From Fremontodendron californicum (taxonomy: Eukaryota > Streptophyta > Magnoliopsida > Malvales > Malvaceae), in contig JAULJL010000010.1 of NCBI GenBank assembly GCA_030761205.1, forward strand, positions 31,634,022 to 31,698,021: a DNA stretch of 64,000 bases, written 5' to 3'. The position numbers were made by a program, and so were the translations under genes. Positions 36,481-48,704 of this stretch are shown piece by piece. Within the stretch, counting starts at the first letter, position 1. Every line of letters starts with the position of its first letter. Below the pieces are notes generated by a model. It did not search any database. It had not been told where the DNA came from and saw only the letters and a program-made list of their open reading frames with translations.

Positions 36481-37609
36481 CATTTGTTGTCAAATTCTTT
36501 GTGGGGAAAGCTTGATCAGACATTATAGTAAAAAGCATGATGAAATATCTCAAAATGAACCAAGGTTAAAAAAATAAGAAAATAATATATATAATTTTAA
36601 AAAAAAAAAAATTAATTAATTAGGGTGCTTATTATATAGTTGTAGTTACCTATTTATGACTAGGTTGTTTAATCAGGAGAAAAAAAAAAAGAAGAAAACT
36701 CTATACCTGTTTTCCCCTTGAGTAGGCTCTTTCAAGGTCTCTCTGTACACCCTTTGATAATTGGTTTATAACTTTGTCCCAATGAAAAAGACTATGCAGA
36801 AACAGAAAGATGAAAAATTCCCTTAGGTTATATTATTGAAATGTGAGAGTGAGAGGTGGGTTTTTTTAAAGATAAAACCCTAGTTGCAGGACAGGGAGGG
36901 GGAGGCCTGCAACATACAGTGACAAAAGGTAAGGAAGATGGGAGAAAAGAAAGGGAAAGAACATTTTTCAGTGATGAGAAGAAACAATGGCAAAACAAAA
37001 AAAGCAATAGACAAAGGGGTAATAAATGGGGCTACAAAAGGATAGACTATGACACTGGCACTTATAATAATATCAAACCACTGTTTCAAGAAACTGGTGA
37101 AATCTCCAAAAACAAAAACAAAACAAAAAAAAAAAAGAAAAATTTTGAAATAAAGTTTATACTTATGGCTTGATGCTTGCAGGCTAAAATTTGCTTGGCT
37201 AGGACAAAATCTTAATGGTCAACTGATATTTGGATCAAATTCAGAACTGATATCAGTCTAGTAAATATATATTTCTTTTAAAGGAGGTCGGATTTTGAAG
37301 ATAACGAGAGATATTATAAATGTTAAAATTTAAATATTATTTTTTTAAATGATTATCCAATAAAAAATTGACTTCAACCCATATGAGAAATTTGGATACA
37401 GAAAGATTTGAATTGCAGGTTTGATTCATTATTACATCAATAAATTAAGTAGCAGAAGAAAGAAAGAAAGAAAAAATACTGTTTAGGTAAATATGAAAAA
37501 GGACAAATAGCATATCAGAAGGATGGCAAAACAATATGCACAAGTCTTTTCCTTGATATATATAAAATTTAAGGATTAATATTTGATGCATTAACAATAA
37601 ATTTATTTA

Positions 37610-37886
37610 TGGGTCGGGTAGTTCGTCCGGTCCTATCAGTTCTGTTCGTATTTGGTTGGATTTACACATGATTTTTTATGATCCAGGTAGGTCCGGATCA
37701 CTGTTTAAGTATTAAAACATTATTTTTTATTTAAATTTAATTATAAAAAATATATAAATATTAATAAAATAATAATTTTTTAATATATTTGAATAGTGAA
37801 ACGGGTTTATACGGGCCGGCCCGAATGGGCTTGGGTATGGAATTAAAAAAAAATTCAGGCCGCAATTCGGCCTATGGACAGGTCTA
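37610..37886. mobile_element. Truncated GGCCCG-type hAT-like element
   Basis: The right end CTATGGACAGGTCTA matches the right end at 31521, and subterminal 'gggccggcccgaatgggc' is shared. The left end is degenerate (gggtcgggtagttcgtccgg) and no target duplication is visible. Confidence 0.5.
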
Positions 37887-40800
37887 ACTGACAGTGTATA
37901 GGGCTATACACTGTCAATCTGTCAATGTATCTTACGATACCACGTGTTAAAGTTAGGTTATAGGAGTTAAGGGTTAGTGGTTAGGGTTAGGGATTAGTGG
38001 TTAAAGTTAGGGGTTAGTGATTAGGGTTAATGGTTAGTTTTTTATGAAGTGTCAGTATAAAATTTACTGTTAATTTATGAAATTTATACACTAATAATGT
38101 ATCAAAACGAACTCAAAATTTAATCACAATTATTGTCATATAGCAAAAAGCACAAATGTTTATACTCGTAATTGTCAATTAATCATCCAATCAACACTTA
38201 ATTAACTTAATCAACCACGTGCTCCAGGTGGGGTTGGTTAGCTAGCTAGATTCTTTTTAATTATGTTCTTACATATATGTATATATTTGGTGCCATATAG
38301 CTAGAGAGTATATGTATTTTTTTATATGTTGAATCAATCAGATCAATATCTGCTTTAAACCTAAAGTTTTATCTCTGCTACTTGGCATAGTGAAAAAAGT
38401 CTTTGAAAATGATAGCATTTCCAATCCAATTATCCAAATATGCATGCATGATAGTATACTCAATTCCTTTTTATTTTTGGCAACACAAATTTATCCCGCT
38501 AAAAATTCATGTTAAAAAAATAAATTGGATAAGTCAATCAAACCAATTCAATCAAAAATCGAAGATTAATTTATCCAATTTGGTGTGATTTTTAAAATCG
38601 AAAGTTTGCCGAATCGTTAAAAAATCAATTCAATTGATAAAAAAAAATTAATTTTATATTAATTTTTTAATTTTTTTAAGTGATAAGATTTGAATATTTA
38701 ATCTTTTAATTTTATATTAAAATCATACCATTAAACCAAATACATATTTTATTAATTATTTAATATATTAATTACTTATTTAATATTAAAATTTATTTAA
38801 TTAAATCGATTCATCCAATCGATTAAATCAGTAATCAAAAATCTCTATCGGTTTGATAAAAAAAAAAAAAAAAATCTGTGAATTGTGCTAAACGTAATGT
38901 CTATAGCTTACGAGATGATTATTGGTCGCTAAAAAGAAGAAAACGACTCCTTAATTCATCATTCTTAGAGAAAATCTTTTGTGCATTAAAGAAGTTGTAG
39001 ATTAAATTAATCCACACTGAACACACATTTCCACCTGTCTAAAACTGTGGTCTGTTTGGTTCTTCTTCTATCATTGACTTTAACTATTAGCAATTAATGA
39101 AGCTCTGAAAACCTTTACTGTTAACTTCTATTATTGAAATTCATTGAATTATCAGCTTCTACAGTACTATTACTCCATCCAATGTAGATCAAATTTGTCC
39201 ACTGTAGTTATAGACAAAGACTAAGCAGCTGAAATATAATATAAGGATGGATACCAAATAAAAAACTGTGGGGGGTTGGGTCTTTCTCATATTTTTTTTT
39301 ATATAAAAGAAATCGCAGATAAAAATAAGATAAAAATTACAGATATTGATATTCGAATTTTAAATCGATTAAATATTATCTTTTAAAAATAATTGTATAA
39401 ATTAACTGAATTAAATTTCGAATTCGGGTTTCTCTTATTTTCAGTCTCCTCAGTTTGTTCTTTGATTATATCCTGTCTTGTCCCTTGCTTGGCAACCCGA
39501 AAAACCCAGCATGTACTCATGAATTTTCAGCCTGAAGATTTAAAATTTGCGATCTTGAAAGACTTCCAACAGGAGATAACAATATTGTATGGTAGCAAAC
39601 ACTTTCTATGATATTTCTACAATTTTTGCTAGTTAAGGAAAAAGAAAACCAAAAGGAAAGGATAACATATTTACATTGATAATTGCATGTATATGCTATA
39701 TAAGGTTAAGAGATAGCATGTTTTTGACACATTGTGTGAAAAACGCGGACACAATAGAAAAATACGACAAGTTTAATAAACACGAAAATAATATAATAAA
39801 TATAACACGACACATTTAAATATGATTAATATGATTAATACGATACGTTTAATACATGTATCATATTTGTGTTTAAAATTTTGATATATTTAATAATTTG
39901 TATTATGTTTATTTATATATGATTGATATAGAAAAAGAATACGACACACATACACAAATTATCAGATCTAATTACAGATATAATCTGAAATGAACAATCA
40001 ACCTTTTCTTTCTTTATCAAAATGAAAAAAAAAAAAAGAAAAAAAAAAAGAAAGGTGTATGGGATTGGATTATGAAGTTTGCAAAAATATTAATTAAGGA
40101 GAGGAGCAAATAATTAGGAGAGTAGAGATTAATTTTGCCTTTTTTTTTATACTTGCCTTTAGAATTATATGTATATAGTATTGATGAAGACAATGATAAG
40201 TATAAGGTGATTACCTTAACTTTAAAGAATATTAATAATTTCTTGAAAGACATACATAGAATCTCATGCATAAGCCATAAAGAGGGGTGCAAAGCATATG
40301 ATGCCTAGCTAACTATAATTCACATTATTAATTTCATTTTGAATTGAAAGAGGGAGTTGGTGTAGCCAATGATAGGCATGAGATAATCTAATTTAGATCT
40401 TGCTGATGATTTCTATTTTTTTTTTCCTTTCTAATGCATGCTTATTAATATTCTCCAAAATCCCAGCATTCTCCTAATACAAAATTATTAATTGTATACC
40501 ATATTCTTTTTTCCATCATAATATTGATGCAATGATAGCTTAAGGGTCATGAAGAAAAAAAAAAAGAAAGATTTGAGAGATTCGAACCAAAATAATGGGC
40601 ATTTAATTTTGCGTTCGTTTTTAATATATTAACAATGAAATTTTTTAATTTTACAAAAGAGTTAAAAATTTATTACATGTTTCATTTTTTAAAATTATTT
40701 TTTTAATATACTTAAAGGATATATATATATTATCTTATTAATCTCGCTTATAAAATCTAAAAACTTCTATTCATAAAATAATTTCTCTTTAATTTACTAT

Positions 40801-41100
40801 GAAGAGTTTTATAGTGTAAAAGTTATTGTCTTTAGCTAGCCTTTTATGTGAAAAGAAGATTATGATTCATTGCAAATTATTGGTTAGGTCAGATTGTGAT
40901 GGGTGAGGAAGAAAAGTTAGGGGGGGGTGTTGTGACTGAAGGAGATAAAGAGGAATAATTTTAAGTTCAAATGATCAGGCATGGCCCTAATGATTAGAGA
41001 AGTTATTATTGTATTGCACTCAATTGAATACTATATACATTTTAATGTTACCCTAAATTATTATTGTTAATGGATTTTGTTAATTCCACAAACGGTTAGT

Positions 41101-41463
41101 GGATTTTGTTAACTTCACAAATGAGGTTTATATGCTTTCATAATTTTTCATACGATTTATATTTGTATAAATTGATAATTGAATTTAACAATATAATCGT
41201 ACTCGTTGTGCACGTAAAATTTTGAATTAATCCGATATTCCTATCATATATCGAGAATACTATCTTTTCAATATATATATAAAAAATTGTTTGAAAATTG
41301 TTTACATCGGAACGAATAGTTAAATATTTTTAATTTACTCGAAACTCGACATGCATAATCTACGCGAATAGAACATGACATACGATGATCGGATTAAAAA
41401 AATATAAATCGTATGAAAAATTACAAAAACGTGTAACTTCTACTTGTGGAGTTAAAAAAATCC
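41101..41463 (+). mobile_element. Fold-back MITE copy 3
   Basis: About 64 bp of terminal inverted repeat: GGATTTTGTTAACTTCAC at the left and the near-complement of GGATTTTTTTAACTCCAC at the right, continuing through TTTTTCATACGATTTATATT. The middle matches copy 2 (gtgcacgtaaaattttgaa, cgaaactcgacatgcat). A partial second left end starts at 41072. Confidence 0.75.
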
Positions 41464-41580
41464 AAGTGTACAGAATAATAATCTTTTATTTATATATTTC
41501 ATTTTTTTTATTCATAAAAGAAAATGCATTTTTTTTTGTTTAAATTTCGGAGTTAATTAATGAGAGATAATTTTCGCTTG

Positions 41581-42832
41581 TCTATACCTAATCTATTAAA
41601 AAAAATCCCCTAAGGGGTGAAAGCTTGACACATGTCAAGCTTTCTTTGCTTGACATGTGTCAAGCTTTTTTTTTTATTTTTAATTTTTGTTTTAATTTTT
41701 TAATTATTTTTATTTTATTTTCAAATTATGTATTTAAAGGGATCGGGTCCGCACGTTAACTCACGGGTCAATTTAGGATCCGTACTCGACCCACTCGCAA
41801 AAAAATTTTAAAAAAAATGAATTTGCTCCTAACCAGTGTGAAAAAGTCAAAAAATTCTCTAATGATCACCTAGCAAGCTTTTTTATATATATTTTTAGTT
41901 TATTTTTTTAGTTTTAATTTTTATAGTTTTAAGTTTTTTTTTTTTTAATTTTAGTTTTTTTAATTTATATTATTTTATTTTTAAATGATATATTTAAAGG
42001 GATTGGTCCAAACGTTGACTCACGAGTTGATTTAAGATCCATACCTGATCCGCTAGAAAAAAGAGTTAAAAAAAAATATTGTTAGCCAGAATGAGAAAGC
42101 TTATCAATCGAGAGAATTAAATATAAACCATAATTTTATTTTAGTTCTTTTTTATTTGAATATTAAATATGAAAAATAAAATATAAAAACAAGTTAGTAG
42201 TTCATTAATTTAACCCCCAAAAAAATGAAATTGCTGCTAACCTATTTGAGAAAGTCGATCCAACGAGATAATAAAATACAAACCACAATTTTATTTTTTT
42301 TTATTTTTTATTTATTATTTTTTACCTACTATAAATAAATACAAATAATAAGATCTAAGTATGTTTAAAAAATGCATATAAATAATAATTGAAAATGCAT
42401 TTTTATTAGGTAATTTATAAATAAACAATTTTCATAAATTTAATTTTCATAATTAAAAAAATATTATTATATTAATATTATTAAAATTTACAAATAAATA
42501 AATTATTATTATTATTTAATTTAATTTAATTTAATTTTTATTTATTATTTTTTTATCTTCTATATATAAAAATATACACTATATAATAAGATCTAAATAT
42601 ATTTAAAAATCCATATAAATAACAATTAAAAATGAATTTGTATGATGTAATTCATAAATAAATAATAATTTAATTTCATAATTAAAAAAACAATTATATT
42701 AATATTAAAATTTTAAAATAAAAAATAAAAAAAATTATTTAATAAAATTTATTATTAATTAATTACAAAAATTACAAAAAAAAATTAAAAACCTCCCAAT
42801 GAAACCGGGGGCTTAATTCTAGTCTCATATAA
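41581..42832 (+). mobile_element. Candidate non-autonomous Helitron
   Basis: Starts TCTATACCTAATCTATTAAA and ends CTAG followed by T, with a short C/G-rich imperfect hairpin (cctccc...ccggggg) upstream of CTAG. The first 90 bases include CCCCTAAGGGG and a perfect 21-bp inverted repeat. TTGACACATGTCA words near the left end are common in plant Helitrons. The base before TC is G rather than the expected A. Two internal segments are duplicated ('gggatc/ggtccgcacgtt...' at about 41737 and 41998; 'aataagatctaa...' at about 42347 and 42577). No Rep/helicase gene. Confidence 0.5.
41620..41668. repeat. Perfect 21-bp inverted repeat, 7-base loop
   Basis: Arms 41620-41640 and 41648-41668 are exact complements around TTTCTTT. 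Each arm is itself almost palindromic (AAGCTTGACA/CATGTCAAGC), so the single strand can fold as one long hairpin or two short ones. Confidence 0.95.
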
Positions 42833-43189
42833 ATATTATCTCATCTATTTTTAAAATGAAACTCGAGAATCGAGATTTTCAAGATAAAATTTTAAATTAC
42901 TCTAACCATTGGGATATCATTTTGAGGACTGAATTTTAGGCAATGATAAATATGTGTGGGTAAAGAATGAATTAAATGAATGTACCATCTTCATAATATT
43001 AGTGTGAATTAATCATCAAAATTTTATATCATTTGTCAATAAAACTGAGTTTTAAATATATCTCTATGACATGATATATGAATGTCAAGTAAAAAGGATA
43101 TATACATTTGAACATATAATCATAAATATTTATATCTTTATTATCTTAGCAAAAGATATATAGGGACAAGCAATTGATTTAATAGTGAA

Positions 43190-43630
43190 TAATAAAAATA
43201 AATAAAAAATTTATATTTAATATATTGTCGGTGTATAAAATTATACATTGTCGTGAACTATATAATGTTATCTATTAATAAGCAAAGTTTTATGTATTTA
43301 TTTTTAGGATTTATATTTGATGTATTTTCAGTGTATAAATCTATACATTATCAGTGAACCACATGATATCACATATTAATAAGTAAAGTTACTTGTATTT
43401 ATTTTTAAGGACTTCTAAAATTTTATATTTATTTATTAATGAAATGACATCATGTTGTTCACAAACAATGTATAGATTTATACATGCACTGATATTGTAT
43501 CAAATATAAATTCTTACTTTTAACAATTTTTAAAATTTTATATTTTCTTTTTAATGAGATAGTATCATGTGGTTCACTGATAATGTATAGATTTATACAT
43601 TGACACTGAATCAAATATAAATCCAATAAT
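43190..43630. repeat. Cluster of direct and inverted copies of a ~75-bp unit
   Basis: The unit TATATTTGATGTATT..CAGTGTATAAATCTATACAT followed by 'gtgaaccacatgatat' appears forward near 43210 and 43312, and inverted near 43440-43510 and 43555-43625. A related stretch occurs at 37895-38100. This could be a nested or rearranged MITE. Confidence 0.65.
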
Positions 43631-43814
43631 AAAAGAATTAGTTTTTGATACACTGACCAGTGAAATTTTTTAACTTCGCAAGCAAAGTTAAGAGACTACT
43701 AAATATCACATTTCTTTTTAATGTTATCCTGCTAATCTGTATGTGAAATTTAAAAACTCTATTGATAATTAAAATAAATAAATTTTCATAATAAAATACC
43801 AACATTGTACTAAT

Positions 43815-44458
43815 ATCAAGGTAGTCAGTATTGTACTGGTGAACGTATCGTTTTTGTTTTAGTACTAGTATATATCGGTACAGATGTGTTTCGGTGTATC
43901 ATTTCGGGTTTACCGATATTTTTCAAAAAATTTTCATATATCTATATGTATAATCTATTTTCAAGTTTCTTAATAAAATATATATCACATACACATGTAA
44001 ATATATATCCATTACATGCATATATATGTTTTTATGCAAATATAAATTTTAAATATTTAATATCTAAAATTTTTAAACGTCAAATAGGTAAAATAAATAT
44101 TAAAATGTTAAAAAATATAGTAAATTATTATTAATTATGTTCAATAGCCTAATTTAATGAACATATTTTATTTTTAAATGTAATTATTAACAAAATAAAA
44201 ATAATCATGACACAAAAAATATTTAAAATGATTTAAAAAAACAAATAAATGATTTTTTTTTTCAAAAAAAATTAAAATCTTGTACCAACCGGTACGGACC
44301 TAATATTTACCTGTACTGATCGGTATCGATCGGTACGACCGGAACGGACCGGTACCAAAACCGGAAAGAAACTGAAGGTTGCCTGTACCAATTTAATTAA
44401 AAACTGAGACATACCGATCGATATTACCGATATCAGAATGGTACCGACCACCATGACT
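43815..44458. mobile_element. Repeat with GGTACC/CGGTACGACC-rich end
   Basis: Left end GGTAGTCAGTATTGTACTGG and right end complement GTGGTCGGTACCATTCTG are loosely inverted. The right 180 bp is dense in accggtacg words. Resembles plant repeats with ACCGGTACC subterminal words. Class unknown. Confidence 0.4.
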
Positions 44459-45826
44459 AATACCCTTTATTTGTCTCATTTAATCACTATTTAGCCCACA
44501 ATTTTAGGCATTGTTAGTGGTTGGGTATTTTGGACGATTAGCATAAAATTTTGACAATTTGGTCTCATTTTAAATGTCTTTTCTCCGGCTTATAATAAAG
44601 TTCAAAAATTTGTAGTCACAAACCCAAGATTACTCTGGAAACAAAATCAAAAATCTTAGTCATAGATTTGTAGGGAGGTATCAGATTCCACTTCCAAGCA
44701 ATTTAATTATGATTGATTGACTTTTCCAATAATCAAGTCCAAGCCAAGTGCCCAAGTGGGCTGACTTCTGATCCAAGATAGATTTAAACTAATTAAAATC
44801 TATATATAATCATTATTTTTATGTAATATATATCTTGTTAAGTTGTCATTTTAGCTAATTTTATGAATAGCATTTTCTTTCATTATCCTAAATTACAAAA
44901 TTTTATTAATACTAGTCATTGACACATCCATTATGTGTATTCACGAAAAAATTCATTAGCCGTATAGATTAAATAATATTTCTTTTAAAAAATAATTAAT
45001 ATTAGAAAAATTATCTCATCAACTATTAGTGGAGTTCTCTTCACCAGTAAAATTAATAAAATGATATATATTCTTGTAAGATATATAATAAAATATTAAA
45101 ATATTAATAATAATCTCATAATACTAATGGTTAACAAATACTTATTGAGCCTTGCAAATCGTGGGCTTGGACTGGCTTTAAACGTAAGATTTAATGGGCC
45201 GATTTTCGACATAACATTTGGCGTTGATTTTTTTTTTTAAAAGAATGCAAAATAAAAACAATTTATTACGTGGCTCTCTATGATTAGTCAAAAGCAAGAA
45301 CTTTAGAGAACGTAACTGCAACAAACTGAAGTCGGTTGTGTATCGGATGGGGTAGAAGAAAACTACGAAAGCAAGACAGTTTTTCTTTTATTTCATAAAA
45401 TCTTATTTTGTTGGAATCGAGATTTTCATGATGCCAAACCAAACATCGTTAATCTTATGATATAAGAAGGGACTTAAATAACATTCGTAACGTGGTATTA
45501 CAGTCATTTTATAATTTCAATTTTTTTCGTTATTAATATTGACGTTCGATATTTATCATAATTAATTACAGTCGATAACATTCATTACTTTCGATGCACG
45601 TAGATATAGAAGTTTAACCCTTTAGATATAAAAAATTAAAAAAAATTAAAAATATACATATTAAACACATATTCGTATTCTACACTCATTCAAATCCAAG
45701 TACCGTAACTTTTCATCATCAATCTCCCATCAGTCATGGATTAGATATATAGTTGCAACACTACCAAATGAATGATGCCAATATATATGCACATATTACC
45801 CTGCTAGTTCATCATAGGCTTCCACC

Positions 45827-46108
45827 TAGAGGTGTTCATGGGCCGGGCCGCGGCCCGATTTTTTTTTCAGCCTAGGCCCGGTCCTAAGTCGCCCAGACCA
45901 GCCCGTTTAGGCCCGAAACACTATTCATTGAAATAAAAAAATAAATTTTTTTATTTTTTTATAATTAAAATTAAATAAAAATATTATTATTATAATAAAA
46001 ATTACTGTTCCGAGCCGGCCCGAAACATAAAATATCCTGCCCAGGCCCGGCCCAATACAGGCCGGGCCTGCCGGGCCGAGCGGGCTGCCCGACCCGTGAG
46101 CAGGTCTA
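45827..46108. mobile_element. hAT-like non-autonomous element, GGCCCG family
   Basis: 282 bp, TAGAGGTGTTCA at the left and TGAGCAGGTCTA at the right. It is flanked by a perfect 8-bp duplication CTTCCACC (45819-45826 and 46109-46116). The ends are very GC-rich (ccgggccgcggcccg) inside AT-rich surroundings. Same family as 31059-31521. Confidence 0.85.
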
Positions 46109-46159
46109 CTTCCACCTATATCAAAATAAATTCCATTCTTTTTCTTTCTTTTTTTTTTA

Positions 46160-46255
46160 TCAGAGAAATTTAGGGAGAGAATCTAGGATCTCGAACTCGA
46201 GCCACTAGCAATGCCACAAAAGCCTCTTGGCCATTAAGCCAAAGAGGATATTGGC
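46160..46255 (-). repeat. tRNA-like sequence, possible SINE
   Basis: On the minus strand an A-box-like TTTGGCTTAATGGCCAAGAGG is followed about 30 bases later by a B-box-like CGAGTTCGAGATCCTAG. It does not fold as a proper tRNA by eye, so a tRNA-derived SINE remnant is more likely than a gene. Confidence 0.4.
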
Positions 46256-48048
46256 AAATAAATTCCATTCTTAGATATGGATATATCTAAGTATTCTATA
46301 CTATTCTAATTTTCATGAACTTTCTTTTTTTTTTTCAGTAAGACAAATTCTTTGAAAGGGAATTCTATTCTTAGATACAGATATAGCTTTTTCACTATGT
46401 ATATAGAGACAAAGAAACTTTACAAGAATCAATTTAGGTGATGATTACAATTAACATAAACTTTATCAAACAAGAACTAAGAATGTATAACTTTAATTAA
46501 TTCTTGTTCTACTTTTTTTAAATATATTCTTTTTGTAATTTATCTTGTTTCCACAATAATCCCATTGATCAGTTTTGTTATGAGAATCATGATTTAAAAT
46601 AGATTCGTTTCATTGATATTGTTATTATTTGATTTATACTTTAATTTCAATAAAAATTAAAAAAAAAAAACTAAAAAAAAAAGAAAAGAAAGCAAAACCA
46701 TATTTTACTTCTATTATGAGTTGTACTTCAAATAAAAAAATTAAAATAAAATAAATGATCATTTCATTTTCACTCATATGTTTTTTATTTATTTAAATTT
46801 GCAAGTGTGAACTAAAATTTTAAACTTAAGTAGACCTGTCTCAACTTGAAATTATTATTTTTTTAAAAATAAATAATATTTTAATTAAAATTATTAAAAT
46901 GTTAATATAAAAGCTCTAAAGAATATTGGAAGATTGGTGAAGATTGAAGATTCAAGAATTGACAACTGTTAGTTTTTTCTTTTCTCTTCTTTATTTTTCT
47001 TGTGGTGTTGATGATAGTGAAACTATTTGAATATTTGTTTTCATTAATTATCATGAACTAATTTTTATTTACTACGATTTCAATGGAGCTCAACATGTAA
47101 TTTGAATTTACTTTCTCTCTCTAGCTTGATTTAATGGTTTGTAATCTTATTCTTAATGCTTCTAGTTGATTAGCCACCAATTAGATTGATTTGTTAAATT
47201 AAATACAACTAGACATAGGGAGTTTAGTGTTAGACATAGATTGAATGACACATGTTTCATATTCATTTATTAGGATGCGTTGATCTGCAGGTAGGGTAGA
47301 AATATATTTACTTGTCATGTGTAACCATTGTTAGAGGCTAAACTTAATGAGTTATTTTTTAAATCAATTTTCATAGTTGGTTAGTTAATTGGTTAAAAAG
47401 GATATTTTTATGAGACCATCGGAAGATCTTTATAAATAAGATAGAACTCTAGGTTAACAACTCAGGATCATTAATCAAGTGAAGAGGTTGAGAGAGATTC
47501 AAGCGAAATGTTGAGGGAAGTTGTAATCCTAGGTTTTTATAATTAATTGAATTCATCCTTTTTAATTTACTTGCTTTTAATATTAGTTTCTTTTAATTTG
47601 GTTTTTTATTATCATCTTTAATTAGTTGTTTAGAAAAGATTAAGTTGTGTTAATTTTAGTACTTAGCAAATTTAATGGTAATTTCTCGTGGGTTCGATTT
47701 TTTACTTTTCATTATATTACTTGTTACGATACATGTACTTACGTGGTGAAAATCGACAATAATTTTTTTTTTATTTTATGGAATGCATACATTTACCACA
47801 TTTGGTAAGAAAGAAACTGCAGAATCCATAGTGCCCAAGGGAAACCAATACAGGTGCTATACAACTAAATCGTTGGCCATGTCAGGGATAGGTTAGGAGG
47901 CGTAAGAATAAATAGAAGTAGCATTGTAAATAACACACTAATAAATACATGGGGTTATAGGTGAAATTGTACAGAATTTTGCTTGTTACTGCTTATTGTA
48001 ATAGGAATTCCTGCTTCTTTGAATAAATAAAGCATACTAATTATCTCA

Positions 48049-48082
<34 letters not shown>

Positions 48083-48133
48083 TATAATTCCAAGGTCAGC
48101 CTAAAACAATTTTCTTATATTAGTATTGAGATA

Positions 48134-48212
48134 GGCCCAAGACCTCAGGCCCAACCCAAAATTTACTCGTCCATATATAAAAAGCCTTAACAAAAAAAAC
48201 CCTAACCCTAAC
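48134..48212 (+). promoter_or_regulatory. eS17 promoter: two site II motifs, TATA box and telo-box
   Basis: GGCCCA occurs at 48134-48139 and 48148-48153 (site II, bound by TCP factors), TATATAA at 48174-48180, and AAACCCTAACCCTAA at 48197-48211 (telo-box). The site II plus telo-box pair is the established signature of plant ribosomal-protein promoters, and the order and spacing fit a start site near 48205. Confidence 0.85.
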
Positions 48213-48275
48213 ATATTTATCTTCAACTCTGCAAAACTACAGCCAATCAGTCATCAGCCTCCACCGATCCAAACC

Positions 48276-48704
48276 ATGGGCCGCGTTCGCACGAAGACAG
48301 TGAAGAAATCGTCCCGTCAGGTAATCGAGCGGTACTACTCTCGTATGACCCTCGATTTCCACACCAACAAAAAGATTATCGAAGAAGTAGCTATAATCCC
48401 ATCCAAGAGGCTCCGCAATAAGATCGCCGGCTTCTCGACCCATCTGATGAAACGTATCCAGAAGGGTCCCGTTCGCGGCATTTCTCTGAAGCTTCAAGAA
48501 GAAGAGCGCGAGCGTCGCATGGATTTCGTCCCCGATGAATCGGCGATCAAGGTCGACCAAATCGAAGTTGATAAGGAAACCCTTGATATGCTTTCGGTTC
48601 TTGGGATGGCTGATATTCCTGGGCTTGTTAAGGTTGATCCGGTTGCTGTTCCGGCTCCTCAAGTTGGGTTTGGTCGCGGTGGTGGACCCGGGAGGAGGTT
48701 TTAA
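48276..48704 (+). CDS. RPS17: 40S ribosomal protein eS17
   Basis: A small-subunit ribosomal protein located in the head/beak region of the 40S subunit. 142 aa in a single exon, full length for plants. Starts MGRVRTKTVKKSSR, with the conserved KRLRNKIAGFSTHLMKRIQ and GISLKLQEEERERRMDFVPD stretches, and ends in the plant-type GFGRGGGPGRRF tail. The coding region is clearly more GC-rich than its surroundings. Promoter elements upstream support an active gene. A long antisense open frame over it is a codon-composition shadow. Confidence 0.97.
   Translation: MGRVRTKTVKKSSRQVIERYYSRMTLDFHTNKKIIEEVAIIPSKRLRNKIAGFSTHLMKRIQKGPVRGISLKLQEEERERRMDFVPDESAIKVDQIEVDKETLDMLSVLGMADIPGLVKVDPVAVPAPQVGFGRGGGPGRRF

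Larger units (their letters stand above)
35857..48130. other. Twelve-kb gene-poor, repeat-rich region
   Basis: Apart from the possible LBD leader (to about 36850), no gene is supported. About 37970-38040 has degenerate GGTTAGGGTTAG words like telomere repeats, too irregular for a true interstitial telomere. About 38520-38870 is an eroded repeat with a tRNA-like middle similar to 8702-9085. Helitron-like, fold-back and hAT-like elements are listed separately. About 46600-48000 is AT-rich with nothing I recognise. Confidence 0.6.

Noticed and set aside
37970..38040. Interstitial telomere repeat
   Set aside because: The GGTTAGGG-like words are irregular and short, and do not keep the 7-bp TTTAGGG plant period.
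46160..46255. Functional tRNA gene
   Set aside because: A- and B-box-like words are present, but acceptor and anticodon stems do not pair convincingly and no terminator T-run sits where expected.
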